Below, in pieces: positions 44,663-52,094 of a stretch of 64,000 nucleotides of DNA. The notes beneath the pieces are model-generated. The model searched no databases. It was given only the letters and a program-made list of their open reading frames with translations, and was not told the DNA's origin. Numbering within the stretch: the first letter of the stretch is position 1; every line of letters starts with the position of its first letter. Location: the NCBI RefSeq assembly GCF_027886425.1, contig NZ_CP115671.1, positions 992,001 through 1,056,000 of the forward strand, read 5' to 3'. This DNA comes from Brevundimonas vesicularis. Lineage in GTDB: Bacteria; Pseudomonadota; Alphaproteobacteria; Caulobacterales; Caulobacteraceae. The position numbers and the translations under genes are program-made.

Positions 44663-45241
44663 ATGCCTGTCGCCGCCCTTCGCCTGATCGCCGTCGCCGG
44701 GGTCTCGGCCCTGGCGCTCGCCGCCTGTTCCAACAATGACGACAAGGCGGCGGTCGATCCGTCGATGTCGCCCGAGCAACAGGCCGCCGCCGCCGCCAAT
44801 ACCCCCGTCACCGCCCAGCCGCGCCAGATCCGCAATGTGCCGGTGAATGTGCAGGGCGTGACCGACGTGGGCGCCACGGTCCGGGTCAAGAACGTCGATC
44901 TGGCCGAAGACGCGACCATCCTGGACGTCAGCATCTCGTTCGCCAGCGACATGACCAACAGCGTCCAGATGGCCTCCGAGGCCACCTATGTCGAACTGCC
45001 GAACGGCCAGAAGCTGCGTCTGAAGCCGCCCGAGGGCAATCCGTACATGACCATCGCCAAGGGCGACACGATGAACGGCCGGCTGGTCTTCATGGGCGCG
45101 GTGCCGGCCGGGGTGAACCAGATCTCGGTGGTGTTCAACGAAGGCTCGACGTCGGACAGCATCATTGGTCCGTTCCTGCGCATGACCATTCCGCTGACCG
45201 CCCAGGCCGCCCAGAACCCGACGAGCGGAGAGGTCGGATGA
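44663..45241 (+). CDS. Hypothetical lipoprotein
   Basis: This 192-residue protein has a lipobox (ALALAACSNN, Cys near 22) and a low-complexity Ala/Gln linker. A beta-sandwich-like domain follows (about 60-180; VKNVDLAEDATILDVSISFASDM and MNGRLVFMGAVPAGVNQISVVF). No named family is recognised. The stop overlaps the start of the OmpA-family gene by 4 nt (ATGA), so both are expressed together and probably sit in the cell envelope as partners. Confidence 0.82.
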   Translation: MPVAALRLIAVAGVSALALAACSNNDDKAAVDPSMSPEQQAAAAANTPVTAQPRQIRNVPVNVQGVTDVGATVRVKNVDLAEDATILDVSISFASDMTNSVQMASEATYVELPNGQKLRLKPPEGNPYMTIAKGDTMNGRLVFMGAVPAGVNQISVVFNEGSTSDSIIGPFLRMTIPLTAQAAQNPTSGEVG

Positions 45242-45885
45242 CGGGACGACACGCGCCCGCCATGGCGGCGGCGCTGTTGGCCGCGGGACTGACGCCCTGC
45301 GTCGCCTCGGCCCTGACGGTGCGGCTGATGAGCGGCAGCGCCATCGGCCTGCGCTCAACCTTCGAAAAGGATATGGCCGCGCCCCGGTCCACCTTCGCCA
45401 AGGCGGGGCCGGACAGCGCGCTGGAAAGCGTGTTCGTCTCGTCCGAGGTCGCGCCCGAACGGGTCGAGACCACCCGCAGCCTGCTGAGCGAACTGAACGC
45501 GCGGCGCACCGACGGTGTGATCGTGATCGATCTGCCGGCCGACGTTCTGTTCGACTTCGACAAGGCGACGATCCGGCCGGACGCCGAGTCGGCCCTGACG
45601 CGGGCGGCGGAACTGCTGAAAAGCTATCCGCAGGCCCAGGTCAGCATCGGCGGCCATACCGACGCCAAGGGCGACGACGCCTATAACGAGGGCCTGTCGC
45701 TGCGCCGCGCGCGGGCGGTGGCGGCGCGGCTGCAACGCGAGGCTGGGCGCAGCCTGGCCGCCGAGGGTTTTGGCGAGCGCAGGCCCGTGGCCCCCAACGT
45801 CAAGCCGGATGGTTCGGACGATCCCGACGGGCGTCAGAAGAACCGCCGTGTCGAGATCCGCATCACGCCGCGCGCGGGAGGCTGA
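45238..45885 (+). CDS. OmpA-family peptidoglycan-binding protein
   Basis: This 215-residue exported protein has a signal-like N-terminus (MAAALLAAGLTPCVASA) and a C-terminal OmpA/MotB domain (about 95-210). The domain has LFDFDKATIRPDAESAL, IGGHTDAKGDDAYNEGLSLRRA and KNRRVEIRI, the residues that bind diaminopimelate in peptidoglycan. No beta-barrel precedes it, so it is a periplasmic wall-binding protein. It is coupled to the upstream lipoprotein gene by an ATGA overlap. Confidence 0.9.
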   Translation: MTGRHAPAMAAALLAAGLTPCVASALTVRLMSGSAIGLRSTFEKDMAAPRSTFAKAGPDSALESVFVSSEVAPERVETTRSLLSELNARRTDGVIVIDLPADVLFDFDKATIRPDAESALTRAAELLKSYPQAQVSIGGHTDAKGDDAYNEGLSLRRARAVAARLQREAGRSLAAEGFGERRPVAPNVKPDGSDDPDGRQKNRRVEIRITPRAGG

Positions 45886-45887
45886 GC

Positions 45888-46145
45888 ATGGCCTTGATCC
45901 CTTGCCCCGCCTGCGGGCGTCAGGTGTCTGAGGCGGCGGTCGCCTGTCCCAACTGCGGCCATCCGATCGCGGGCGACGCAGCGCGGCCGTCGAGCACGTT
46001 CAAGGAGGCTTTGACGCGGCCCGAGGCGGTCAAGAGCGGGATCACTGTGCTGGGCGTCTTCGTCGCCGCGCCGTGGATCGCGCGCGTGCTGGCGGTGGTC
46101 GCCTTCGTGATCCTGGCCATCGTGGTGGTGGTCAACAAGAGCTGA
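45888..46145 (+). CDS. Zinc-ribbon single-span membrane protein
   Basis: This 85-residue protein has an N-terminal zinc ribbon with CPACGRQV and CPNCGHPI (two C-x-x-C knuckles) and one or two C-terminal TM helices (ITVLGVFVAAPWIARVLAVVAFVILAIVVVV). It starts 2 nt after the OmpA-family stop with GGGAGG just upstream, so it is the third gene of that operon. The function is unknown. Confidence 0.85.
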   Translation: MALIPCPACGRQVSEAAVACPNCGHPIAGDAARPSSTFKEALTRPEAVKSGITVLGVFVAAPWIARVLAVVAFVILAIVVVVNKS

Positions 46146-46188
46146 TCCGGCTCACGCCCGGTTAACCGCTCGCTTCTAAGGTGGGGGG

Positions 46189-47406
46189 ATGGGCGATCTG
46201 GCAGCCATGATCGGGGAAGAGGCGACGCCGCCGCCGCTGCGTGCGCGCCGGGCGCTGCTGAAGCGTCTGGCCGACGTCGTGTCCCTGCCCGCCAGCCGCA
46301 TCAACGCCTTCGAGCGGGCGGTGACGGGCGACCTGCTGGTCGAGATGCTCCGGCTGGCCTCGCACGATGAGCGCAAGCGCGTGGCTGCACGTCTGGCCCC
46401 GCTGGCCGAACTGCCCAACAGCGTGGCGCGCATCCTGTTGCGCGACGATCCGGACATCGCCGGCCTGCTGATCGAACAATGCGCCTCGCTGAGCGATGCG
46501 GACATCGTCGGTTGCGCGCGCGACGCCAGTTTCGAACATCGGATGCTGTTGGCCGTGCGCCGGGGCCTGTCGGAAATCGTGACCGAGACCCTGTTCTCCT
46601 TCGGCGAGATGGAGGTGATCGAGGCGGTGCTGCGCAACACGACCGCGCGCCTGTCTCAGCTGGGCATCGAGACGGTGGTGGGCCTGAGCCGCCAGTCGCC
46701 GAGCCTGTGCAGCCCCTTGTTGAAGCGGCCCGAGCTGAGGCCGTCGGGCGCCTATGTCATGTTCTGGTGGTGCGCGCCCGAGGATCGCCGCACCATCCTG
46801 CAACGGTTCGCCGTGTCGCGCGAAGTCATGCAGGAGGCGTCCGAAGATGTCTTCGCCATCGCCAATGACGAAAGCTGGTCCGATCCCGTCGCGCGCAAGG
46901 CGCTTCAGTTCATCGAACGCCGCCAGCGCAATCGCGCCGCCATCGAAAAGAGCCCGTTCGACAATCTGGAACACGCCGTCATGGTCGCCGCCAGCGATGG
47001 CCTGACGCGCGAGACGGCGTCCGAGATCGCCTTCCTGGCCGGGATCAAACCGCTGACGGGGGCCAAGCTTCTGGGTGATCCCGGCGGCGAGCCGCTGGCG
47101 ATCCTGTGCAAGGCGACGGGGATGTCGCGCGTCGATCTGACCAATCTGTGGCGCTCGATGCGGCGGCCCGAGACGACGGCGGACGGCAAGATCCATCCCG
47201 ACTGGGAGCGTGTGCAGATCACCTATGAAATGCTGGCCGTCGATCGCGCCCAGACGGTGCTGCGTTACTGGAACTGGTCTTTGTCGTCGGCCCTGACGCC
47301 CACGCTGTTGCGCGCCATTCGCGACGGCGAGGATGACGCCGTCGATGAATATTCGGCGCCGGAGCGGGCGGCGATGATGGTGCTGGCCGAAGACTTCGGC
47401 CGATAG
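46189..47406 (+). CDS. DUF2336 domain-containing protein (paralogue 1)
   Basis: This 405-residue, mainly helical, soluble protein is of the DUF2336 family, found in alphaproteobacteria with unknown role. The pattern is of HEAT-like helix pairs: RLASHDERKRVAARLAPLAELP, RILLRDDPDIAGLLIEQCASLSDADIV, and a C-terminal part with LAILCKATGMSRVDLTNLWRSM. It lies between a small zinc-ribbon gene and mucR on the same strand. A second DUF2336 gene is less than 1 kb further on, on the other strand. Confidence 0.85.
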   Translation: MGDLAAMIGEEATPPPLRARRALLKRLADVVSLPASRINAFERAVTGDLLVEMLRLASHDERKRVAARLAPLAELPNSVARILLRDDPDIAGLLIEQCASLSDADIVGCARDASFEHRMLLAVRRGLSEIVTETLFSFGEMEVIEAVLRNTTARLSQLGIETVVGLSRQSPSLCSPLLKRPELRPSGAYVMFWWCAPEDRRTILQRFAVSREVMQEASEDVFAIANDESWSDPVARKALQFIERRQRNRAAIEKSPFDNLEHAVMVAASDGLTRETASEIAFLAGIKPLTGAKLLGDPGGEPLAILCKATGMSRVDLTNLWRSMRRPETTADGKIHPDWERVQITYEMLAVDRAQTVLRYWNWSLSSALTPTLLRAIRDGEDDAVDEYSAPERAAMMVLAEDFGR

Positions 47407-47556
47407 GTCTGATCACTAAAGTCGAATGCATAGACGTGCATATCGCACTGCTTATACGCGTGTTTGCTTTCGCGGCGAAACAACCCTATGACGCTATTGG
47501 GGTCGTTCGGTTGGAGAATCAGCCGAACTCAATAAATCAGGAAAGCGAAGCCGATA

Positions 47557-47991
47557 ATGGAAGATAAGCCCGAACTGCTGGAGATGACCGCAGACATCGT
47601 GTCGGCCTATGTCGGCAATAACTCGGTCTCGGCAGAGGCCCTGCCTGCGCTTATCGCCAATATTCACGCCGCCCTATCGGGTGTGTCGAACGGTCCGGTC
47701 GAGGCCGAACCTGAACCCAAGGAACCGGCGGTGCCGATCCGCAAGTCGATCGCGCCCGATTTCCTGATCTGCCTGGAAGACGGTCGCAAGTTCAAGTCGT
47801 TGAAGCGCCACCTGCGCACCAAATACGACATGAGCCCCGAAGAATACCGCGCCAAATGGGGTCTGCCGAAAGACTATCCCATGGTCGCCCCGAACTACGC
47901 CAAGGCGCGTTCGGAGCTGGCCAAGTCGATGGGCCTGGGCCAGGGCGGCCGCAAGCCCGCCCGCGCTGCCGGAACCCGCGCGAAGAAATAA
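47557..47991 (+). CDS. mucR: MucR/Ros-family zinc-finger regulator
   Basis: This 144-residue protein has an N-terminal oligomerisation region (1-40) and a C-terminal Ros/MucR finger (about 70-115) with CLEDGRKFKSLKRHLRTKYD followed by MSPEEYRAKWGLPKDYPMVAPNYA. Cys72, Asp75 and His85 match the C-D-H ligands. The position of the last His is taken by Lys89/Tyr90, so zinc coordination may differ from Ros. In Caulobacter, MucR works with SciP and CtrA in the G1-to-S programme; elsewhere it is a histone-like silencer of AT-rich DNA. The upstream 150 bp are AT-richer, in keeping with autoregulation. A strong terminator follows. Confidence 0.93.
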   Translation: MEDKPELLEMTADIVSAYVGNNSVSAEALPALIANIHAALSGVSNGPVEAEPEPKEPAVPIRKSIAPDFLICLEDGRKFKSLKRHLRTKYDMSPEEYRAKWGLPKDYPMVAPNYAKARSELAKSMGLGQGGRKPARAAGTRAKK

Positions 47992-48013
47992 GCCGAGGTT
48001 TTTCGGTCTGGAG

Positions 48014-48050
48014 ACGCCCGCTTCCGACAGGAAGCGGGCGTTTTTGGTTT
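48014..48050 (+). terminator. mucR terminator
   Basis: A 12-bp perfect stem (48014-48025 with 48030-48041), loop gaca, is followed by TTTTTGGTTTT. It lies 22 nt after the mucR stop. Confidence 0.9.
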
Positions 48051-48064
48051 TGGGCGCACGAGCA

Positions 48065-48231
48065 TTCTCCCTCCCCGTACCGGGGAGGGTGGCTGAGGCG
48101 CAGCCGAAGCCGGGTGGGGACGGCAGGGCGACGTTCCACGGATTTGTCTTTGATCTGATGAGTGCGCCCGTGCCGGGCCGCCCTCACCCGGTCGCTGCGC
48201 GACCACCCTCCCCCGCAGGGAGGAGGGAGAA
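48065..48231. repeat. Long imperfect inverted repeat (REP-like)
   Basis: Arms 48065-48124 and 48175-48231 are imperfect reverse complements. They share TTCTCCCTCC, GGGGAGGGTGG, GCGCAGC and CCGGGTG blocks around a 50-nt centre. It lies between the convergent mucR and DUF2336 genes and encodes nothing evident. Confidence 0.7.
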
Positions 48232-48243
48232 ATAATTACTGCT

Positions 48244-49359
48244 TCAGGCCGCCTGGGCGGTCCGGCGCATGCGCCAGAAGCGCAGGGTGCGCAGGGCCGC
48301 GTCGCGGGTCAGTTCGCCGTACATGCGGCCGTAGGCGGCGGCCTTGCCCATCGGATTGTCCTCGGCGCCCAGGACGGCGACGGCGTAGGTCAGATAGACG
48401 GCGCGGTCCATGTCGGCCGCCTTGCAGACCACCGACAGAGCGTCCAGGTCCTTGCGCTCGACGATGCCGCGCGCGGTGTGGAAGTCGATGTCGGCCAGCT
48501 TGGACAGGGCGATCAGGAAGGGCGTGCGGCCGTTGGAGCGCAGGAAGCGGATCAGGGTCTGCGGCGTCAGCTGGCCGGCGGCCTGAAGCTCGTCGATATA
48601 GGCCAGGTTCTCGGCATAGTCGGCCGGCAGGGCGCCGTCGTCGGTGGCGACGCGGGTGCGGCCGGCCGCGAGCGCCGCCTCCAGCAGGGCCGGGTCCATG
48701 CGCGCGTTCTGTTCAAGGATCTGGTGACGCAGCCGGGCCTCGACCACGAAATACATCTCGTTCAGCAGGTCCGCGGGCAGGCTCTGGCGCTCGACCGTGG
48801 CGGCGTGCAGGGCCGGATTGGCCTTGGCGCGCTCGATGGCGGTTTCGGAGGCGGCGCGCGACAGCTGGGCGCCGTCGTTGCGCAGCAGGGTGTTCAAGGT
48901 GTCGTCGTCGCCGTGCTCGACGATGACGTCGGAAACCGCCTCGGACACCGTCGCGCGGCCTGAGACGGCGCGCAGATGGCCCTGGCTGCGCTTGCGCACA
49001 ACCTGGATCAAATCCTCGTCGGTCAGGACGGTGGAGGCGCGCAAAACCTGTTCGGCGACCTCGATCTCGTCGTCGGCGAAACGGCGGATCAGGCTGTGGG
49101 GGGCGTTGGGGGCCTGGGCGAAACGGGCGGCCAGTTCGGCGCGGACCGCGACCTCCATCTCGGCCGACAACTTGGCTAACACCGTGCCGTAGAGCGCGGT
49201 TTCGTTTGCGTTGGGCGAAGGCGCGCCGAAGAAGTGGGCCGTCAGTTCACGCAGCAGCAGACGACGCTTCTCGCTGGACTCCTCGCTGGCCAGGGCGATG
49301 AGTTCGGGCAGGCGCGAGCCCTTGATCTCGGCAGGTTCGATCACGGCGCGATCGCTCAT
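48244..49359 (-). CDS. DUF2336 domain-containing protein (paralogue 2)
   Basis: This 371-residue, all-helical protein is related in pattern to the DUF2336 gene at 46189-47406 (LIRRFADDEIEVAEQVLRASTVLTDEDLIQVV; DLDALSVVCKAADMDRAVYLTYAV). The two are distant paralogues on opposite strands around mucR. Its ATG overlaps the stop of the upstream Pro/Ala-rich gene by 4 nt (ATGA), so they are cotranscribed and coupled. The biochemical role is unknown. Confidence 0.85.
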   Translation of the reverse strand: MSDRAVIEPAEIKGSRLPELIALASEESSEKRRLLLRELTAHFFGAPSPNANETALYGTVLAKLSAEMEVAVRAELAARFAQAPNAPHSLIRRFADDEIEVAEQVLRASTVLTDEDLIQVVRKRSQGHLRAVSGRATVSEAVSDVIVEHGDDDTLNTLLRNDGAQLSRAASETAIERAKANPALHAATVERQSLPADLLNEMYFVVEARLRHQILEQNARMDPALLEAALAAGRTRVATDDGALPADYAENLAYIDELQAAGQLTPQTLIRFLRSNGRTPFLIALSKLADIDFHTARGIVERKDLDALSVVCKAADMDRAVYLTYAVAVLGAEDNPMGKAAAYGRMYGELTRDAALRTLRFWRMRRTAQAA

Positions 49360-50258
49360 GGCAGGTTGTCGGCTTCAGTCTGGGGCACGGCGCGCAGGGC
49401 GCCGTTGGCGTTGCGGATCAGGGCAGGCGGACCGTCCGGCTGGGCCAGGTCGCTGGATTGCGGCGTCTGGGCCATCTGGACGGGCAGGGCGTCGAGGTAG
49501 GTCTGCTGCGGCGCAGGGATGGCGTCGGGGTGACGGCCGGCCTGGCGGTGGACCGAATAGTAGCGCGCGCTGTTGTCGCCGGCTGTGGGCGTCGAGGCGG
49601 CCTGACCGCTGGCGGCGACGGCGGCGGCGTCCAGCGGCGCGCCGGCCTGGGGCCGTTGCAGGCGATAGATGGGGGCGTCGCGGCGCGGGGCCATCGGATC
49701 GGCGACGGCCGCCTGCGCCGGCTGGGGCGCGGGCTGCGGTTCGGCCTGCGCGGCCTGTTGCGGAGCGGGCGCCGGCTCGGCCGGCATTTGAAGTTTAGGC
49801 TGAGGTTGAGGCGCGGAAGGCTGCGGCTCCGGAACATAGGGCGAGGGCGCGACGCGCGTCGCCTGCGCGGGGGCGGTTTCTACGGGTGCGGCCTCTACGG
49901 GTGCACTATGCGCAGGCTCGGCCGGCGTCGGGGCACGCTGGGGCATCCAGGCGCTGGCGGGCGTCAGGCCGTTGCTGCGCGGCGTGGAGATCGAGGGGGT
50001 GACCGAAGGCGCGGGCGACAGGCGGGCCAGGGGAATGGCGCCGGGCAGGGAGCGATTGGCGGCGGTCACGGTCGGGGCGGGCGCCTCGGCCTGAATGACG
50101 GCGGGCGTCGGGGTCGCACGGGCGGCGACCGCCGGCTTGCCGGGCCAGGACAGGTAGCGCAGACCCGACGCGTTGGTCGGCGCCTGTTGCGCCACGGCGG
50201 CGCCGGCCGCCAGATTGACGGCGGTCAGGACGATCGAAACTGCGAGGGCGCGGCGCAC
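49356..50258 (-). CDS. Exported Pro/Ala/Gln-rich low-complexity protein
   Basis: This 300-residue protein has a signal peptide (RRALAVSIVLTAVNLAAGAAVAQ) followed by a long disordered region. That region is rich in Ala, Pro and Gln (for example EAAPVETAPAQATRVAPSP and PAPAPQQAAQAEPQPAP) and has no recognised domain. GTG 50258 is chosen because GGAGA sits 6 nt upstream; GTG 50291 is an in-frame alternative. It could span the periplasm or act as a linker. It is translationally coupled to the downstream DUF2336 gene. Confidence 0.75.
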   Translation of the reverse strand: MRRALAVSIVLTAVNLAAGAAVAQQAPTNASGLRYLSWPGKPAVAARATPTPAVIQAEAPAPTVTAANRSLPGAIPLARLSPAPSVTPSISTPRSNGLTPASAWMPQRAPTPAEPAHSAPVEAAPVETAPAQATRVAPSPYVPEPQPSAPQPQPKLQMPAEPAPAPQQAAQAEPQPAPQPAQAAVADPMAPRRDAPIYRLQRPQAGAPLDAAAVAASGQAASTPTAGDNSARYYSVHRQAGRHPDAIPAPQQTYLDALPVQMAQTPQSSDLAQPDGPPALIRNANGALRAVPQTEADNLP

Positions 50259-50353
50259 GGCGGCTCTCCGGAGAGGAATTCCAGCGCGCACACTAGAGCT
50301 CGGACCCTTAATCCCGCGCTAATGTGAAGCCAGGATTCGACAACGACCGCGTG

Positions 50354-51394
50354 TCAGCCGCGACCGGGCAGATAGTTGTCGGTGAAGGCGTCGCGCCAGT
50401 TCAGACCGGCCTCGTAAACCCCCGCTTTCGAGGTCACGTCGAAGAAGGCCTGCCAGCGTTCCTCGGTCAGGGCGCCCAGGCCGTAAAGCGCCGCGTCGCC
50501 GCCATCGACGATGGCGTAGTCGCGCAGGCGTTCGCGGGCCTGATCCAGCACAGCCTGGGTCATGTCCGGGTTGTCCTTGCGGATCAGGGCGTCGGCGGCC
50601 GAGGCGTCGCCCCGAATATAGTCGCGCCACCCTTCCGCCGAGGCGGCGATGAAGCTGCGCAGCGCCGCCGCATTGTCGCGGGCGAAGGCGTTTGGCGCCA
50701 GGACCATGGCGGCATAGGAGGGATAGCCCTCGTCGGCCAGAAGGAAGACGCGCGGGTCGAAATCGGCCGCCTGTTCGATGGCGTAGGGATCGCTGGTCAG
50801 ATAGCCTTGCTGCACCGCCCGTGCATTGGCGATGAAGGCGGCGGGGTCATAGGCGAAGGGGCGCAGTTGCTCGTCGGTGAAGCCGTATTTGGCCTTCAGC
50901 CAGACCCAGAAGGTGCTGATCCCGGCCTCGGACAGCAGGAAGGGTCGGTCGGCCAGATCGGCGATGGTCTCCAGCGCCGCGTCGGGATGGGCCATCAGGA
51001 CCTGCGGGTCCTTCTGGAAGAAGGCGGCGACCGCCTTCACCGGCGCGCCGGACGCGACCAGGTTCAGGGGGATGAAGCTGTTGGAGCCCATGCCCAGTTC
51101 GACCGCGCCCGAGGCCAGCAGTTGCGGCACGTTCACGCCGGGGCCGCCCTGGACGATCTGGACGTTCAGCCCGCGCTTCTCATAGGCCCCGTTGGCGAGC
51201 GCCTGATAGAAGCCGCCCTGTTCGGCCTGGGCGCGCCAGTCGGTGGCGAAACGCAGCCGCACGCGACCCTGTTCGTCGACCGGCGCCTCGGCCCGCCCGC
51301 AGGCCCTAAGCCCGATCGCCCCCGCCGCCACAGCCGCCCCGCCCGCGATCAGCGCACGGCGACGGGTCAGCAGGCGATTCCCCAACAAGCTCAT
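50354..51394 (-). CDS. Orphan NMT1/SsuA-like ABC transporter substrate-binding protein (Tat exported)
   Basis: This 346-residue protein has a twin-arginine signal (LLTRRRALIAGGAAVAAGAIG) and a type II periplasmic-binding fold (VRLRFATDWRAQAEQGGFYQALANG; VDEQG...; GPGVNVPQLLASGAVELGMG). It resembles the NMT1/THI5-like group that binds thiamine precursors (ThiY) or sulfonates/nitrate (SsuA/NrtA). No ABC permease or ATPase is in the neighbourhood, so its transporter must be elsewhere or it acts as a solitary binding protein. A start at ATG 51394 fits the Tat motif. Confidence 0.88.
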   Translation of the reverse strand: MSLLGNRLLTRRRALIAGGAAVAAGAIGLRACGRAEAPVDEQGRVRLRFATDWRAQAEQGGFYQALANGAYEKRGLNVQIVQGGPGVNVPQLLASGAVELGMGSNSFIPLNLVASGAPVKAVAAFFQKDPQVLMAHPDAALETIADLADRPFLLSEAGISTFWVWLKAKYGFTDEQLRPFAYDPAAFIANARAVQQGYLTSDPYAIEQAADFDPRVFLLADEGYPSYAAMVLAPNAFARDNAAALRSFIAASAEGWRDYIRGDASAADALIRKDNPDMTQAVLDQARERLRDYAIVDGGDAALYGLGALTEERWQAFFDVTSKAGVYEAGLNWRDAFTDNYLPGRG

Positions 51395-52094
51395 GCCCCT
51401 GACTTACGGGGCGATAGGGGCCTTGGGAAGGCGGGGCGTCAGTCCGCCGCGTTGTCGGCGCCACAATTGAGCGAGGGGACGAAGCGTGCGGGCGGACCCG
51501 TCAGCTTCGTCCCCTCGCCAAGTCCGGGTTGGACTTGGCCGTTCGGGTCTGGACCTTGGCGTCAGCGTCGTTTCGGGCGAACCCGAAAGGGCGGTCGGCT
51601 ATATCCTGTCGCGCTCCTGGTCTTCGGCGTCCCACGGCATTGCGTCCGCGTCGTCCGTCGATCCCGATCCGGTTCTCCTGTCTGCCGTCGATCCGAAGAC
51701 CGTCGAAGACTGGAGCCTGGATCCCGCCTGTCGCACGTTACGATCCGAAGATCGCCCGAAGCGCCGGGTCGGAGAGCCGGGCCGGTTCGCTGGAGGTCCA
51801 AGTCTCCCTGGATTTCCGCTGCCCCGTGTCCCTTGGCCTGTTGACGTTCGAACGAAACCGGCTATGAGGCAAGCGTCCGAACTCGCCCCAGTGTGCACGA
51901 TTGGCCCGGCGGCGGTGGACAAGCCTGTGAACATCGGTGGACGAATCAAATTCGCGATTGCGGATCAGCGTCTTGTCTTGTCCACAGAAACGCGGCGATA
52001 GAGCCCTATGTCCGGCGTCGGACACATTGCGCTGCAACCGTGCGGCGCGCTTTGGGTTCTGTGATCAACGGACAAAAGTCCTTGGGGGAATTCG
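51395..52094. other. Gap of 700 bp with no supported gene
   Basis: Open frames exist on both strands (for example 51486-52001 +), but they lack a family match, a ribosome site or consistent codon bias, so none is called. The right part (51880-52094) is less GC-rich. It holds TTGTCCACA at 51978-51986, one base from the DnaA box, and a weaker reverse-strand TTGTCCACC at 51914-51922. It probably carries the promoter of the hybrid kinase gene. Confidence 0.5.

Noticed and set aside
51914..51986. Possible replication origin
   Set aside because: Only two DnaA-box-like sites, no AT-rich unwinding element and none of the usual caulobacterial origin neighbours; kept only as a weak regulatory finding.
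51486..52001. 171-codon open frame in the gap before the hybrid kinase
   Set aside because: No ribosome site, no domain, overlapping frames of similar quality on both strands; not called as a gene.
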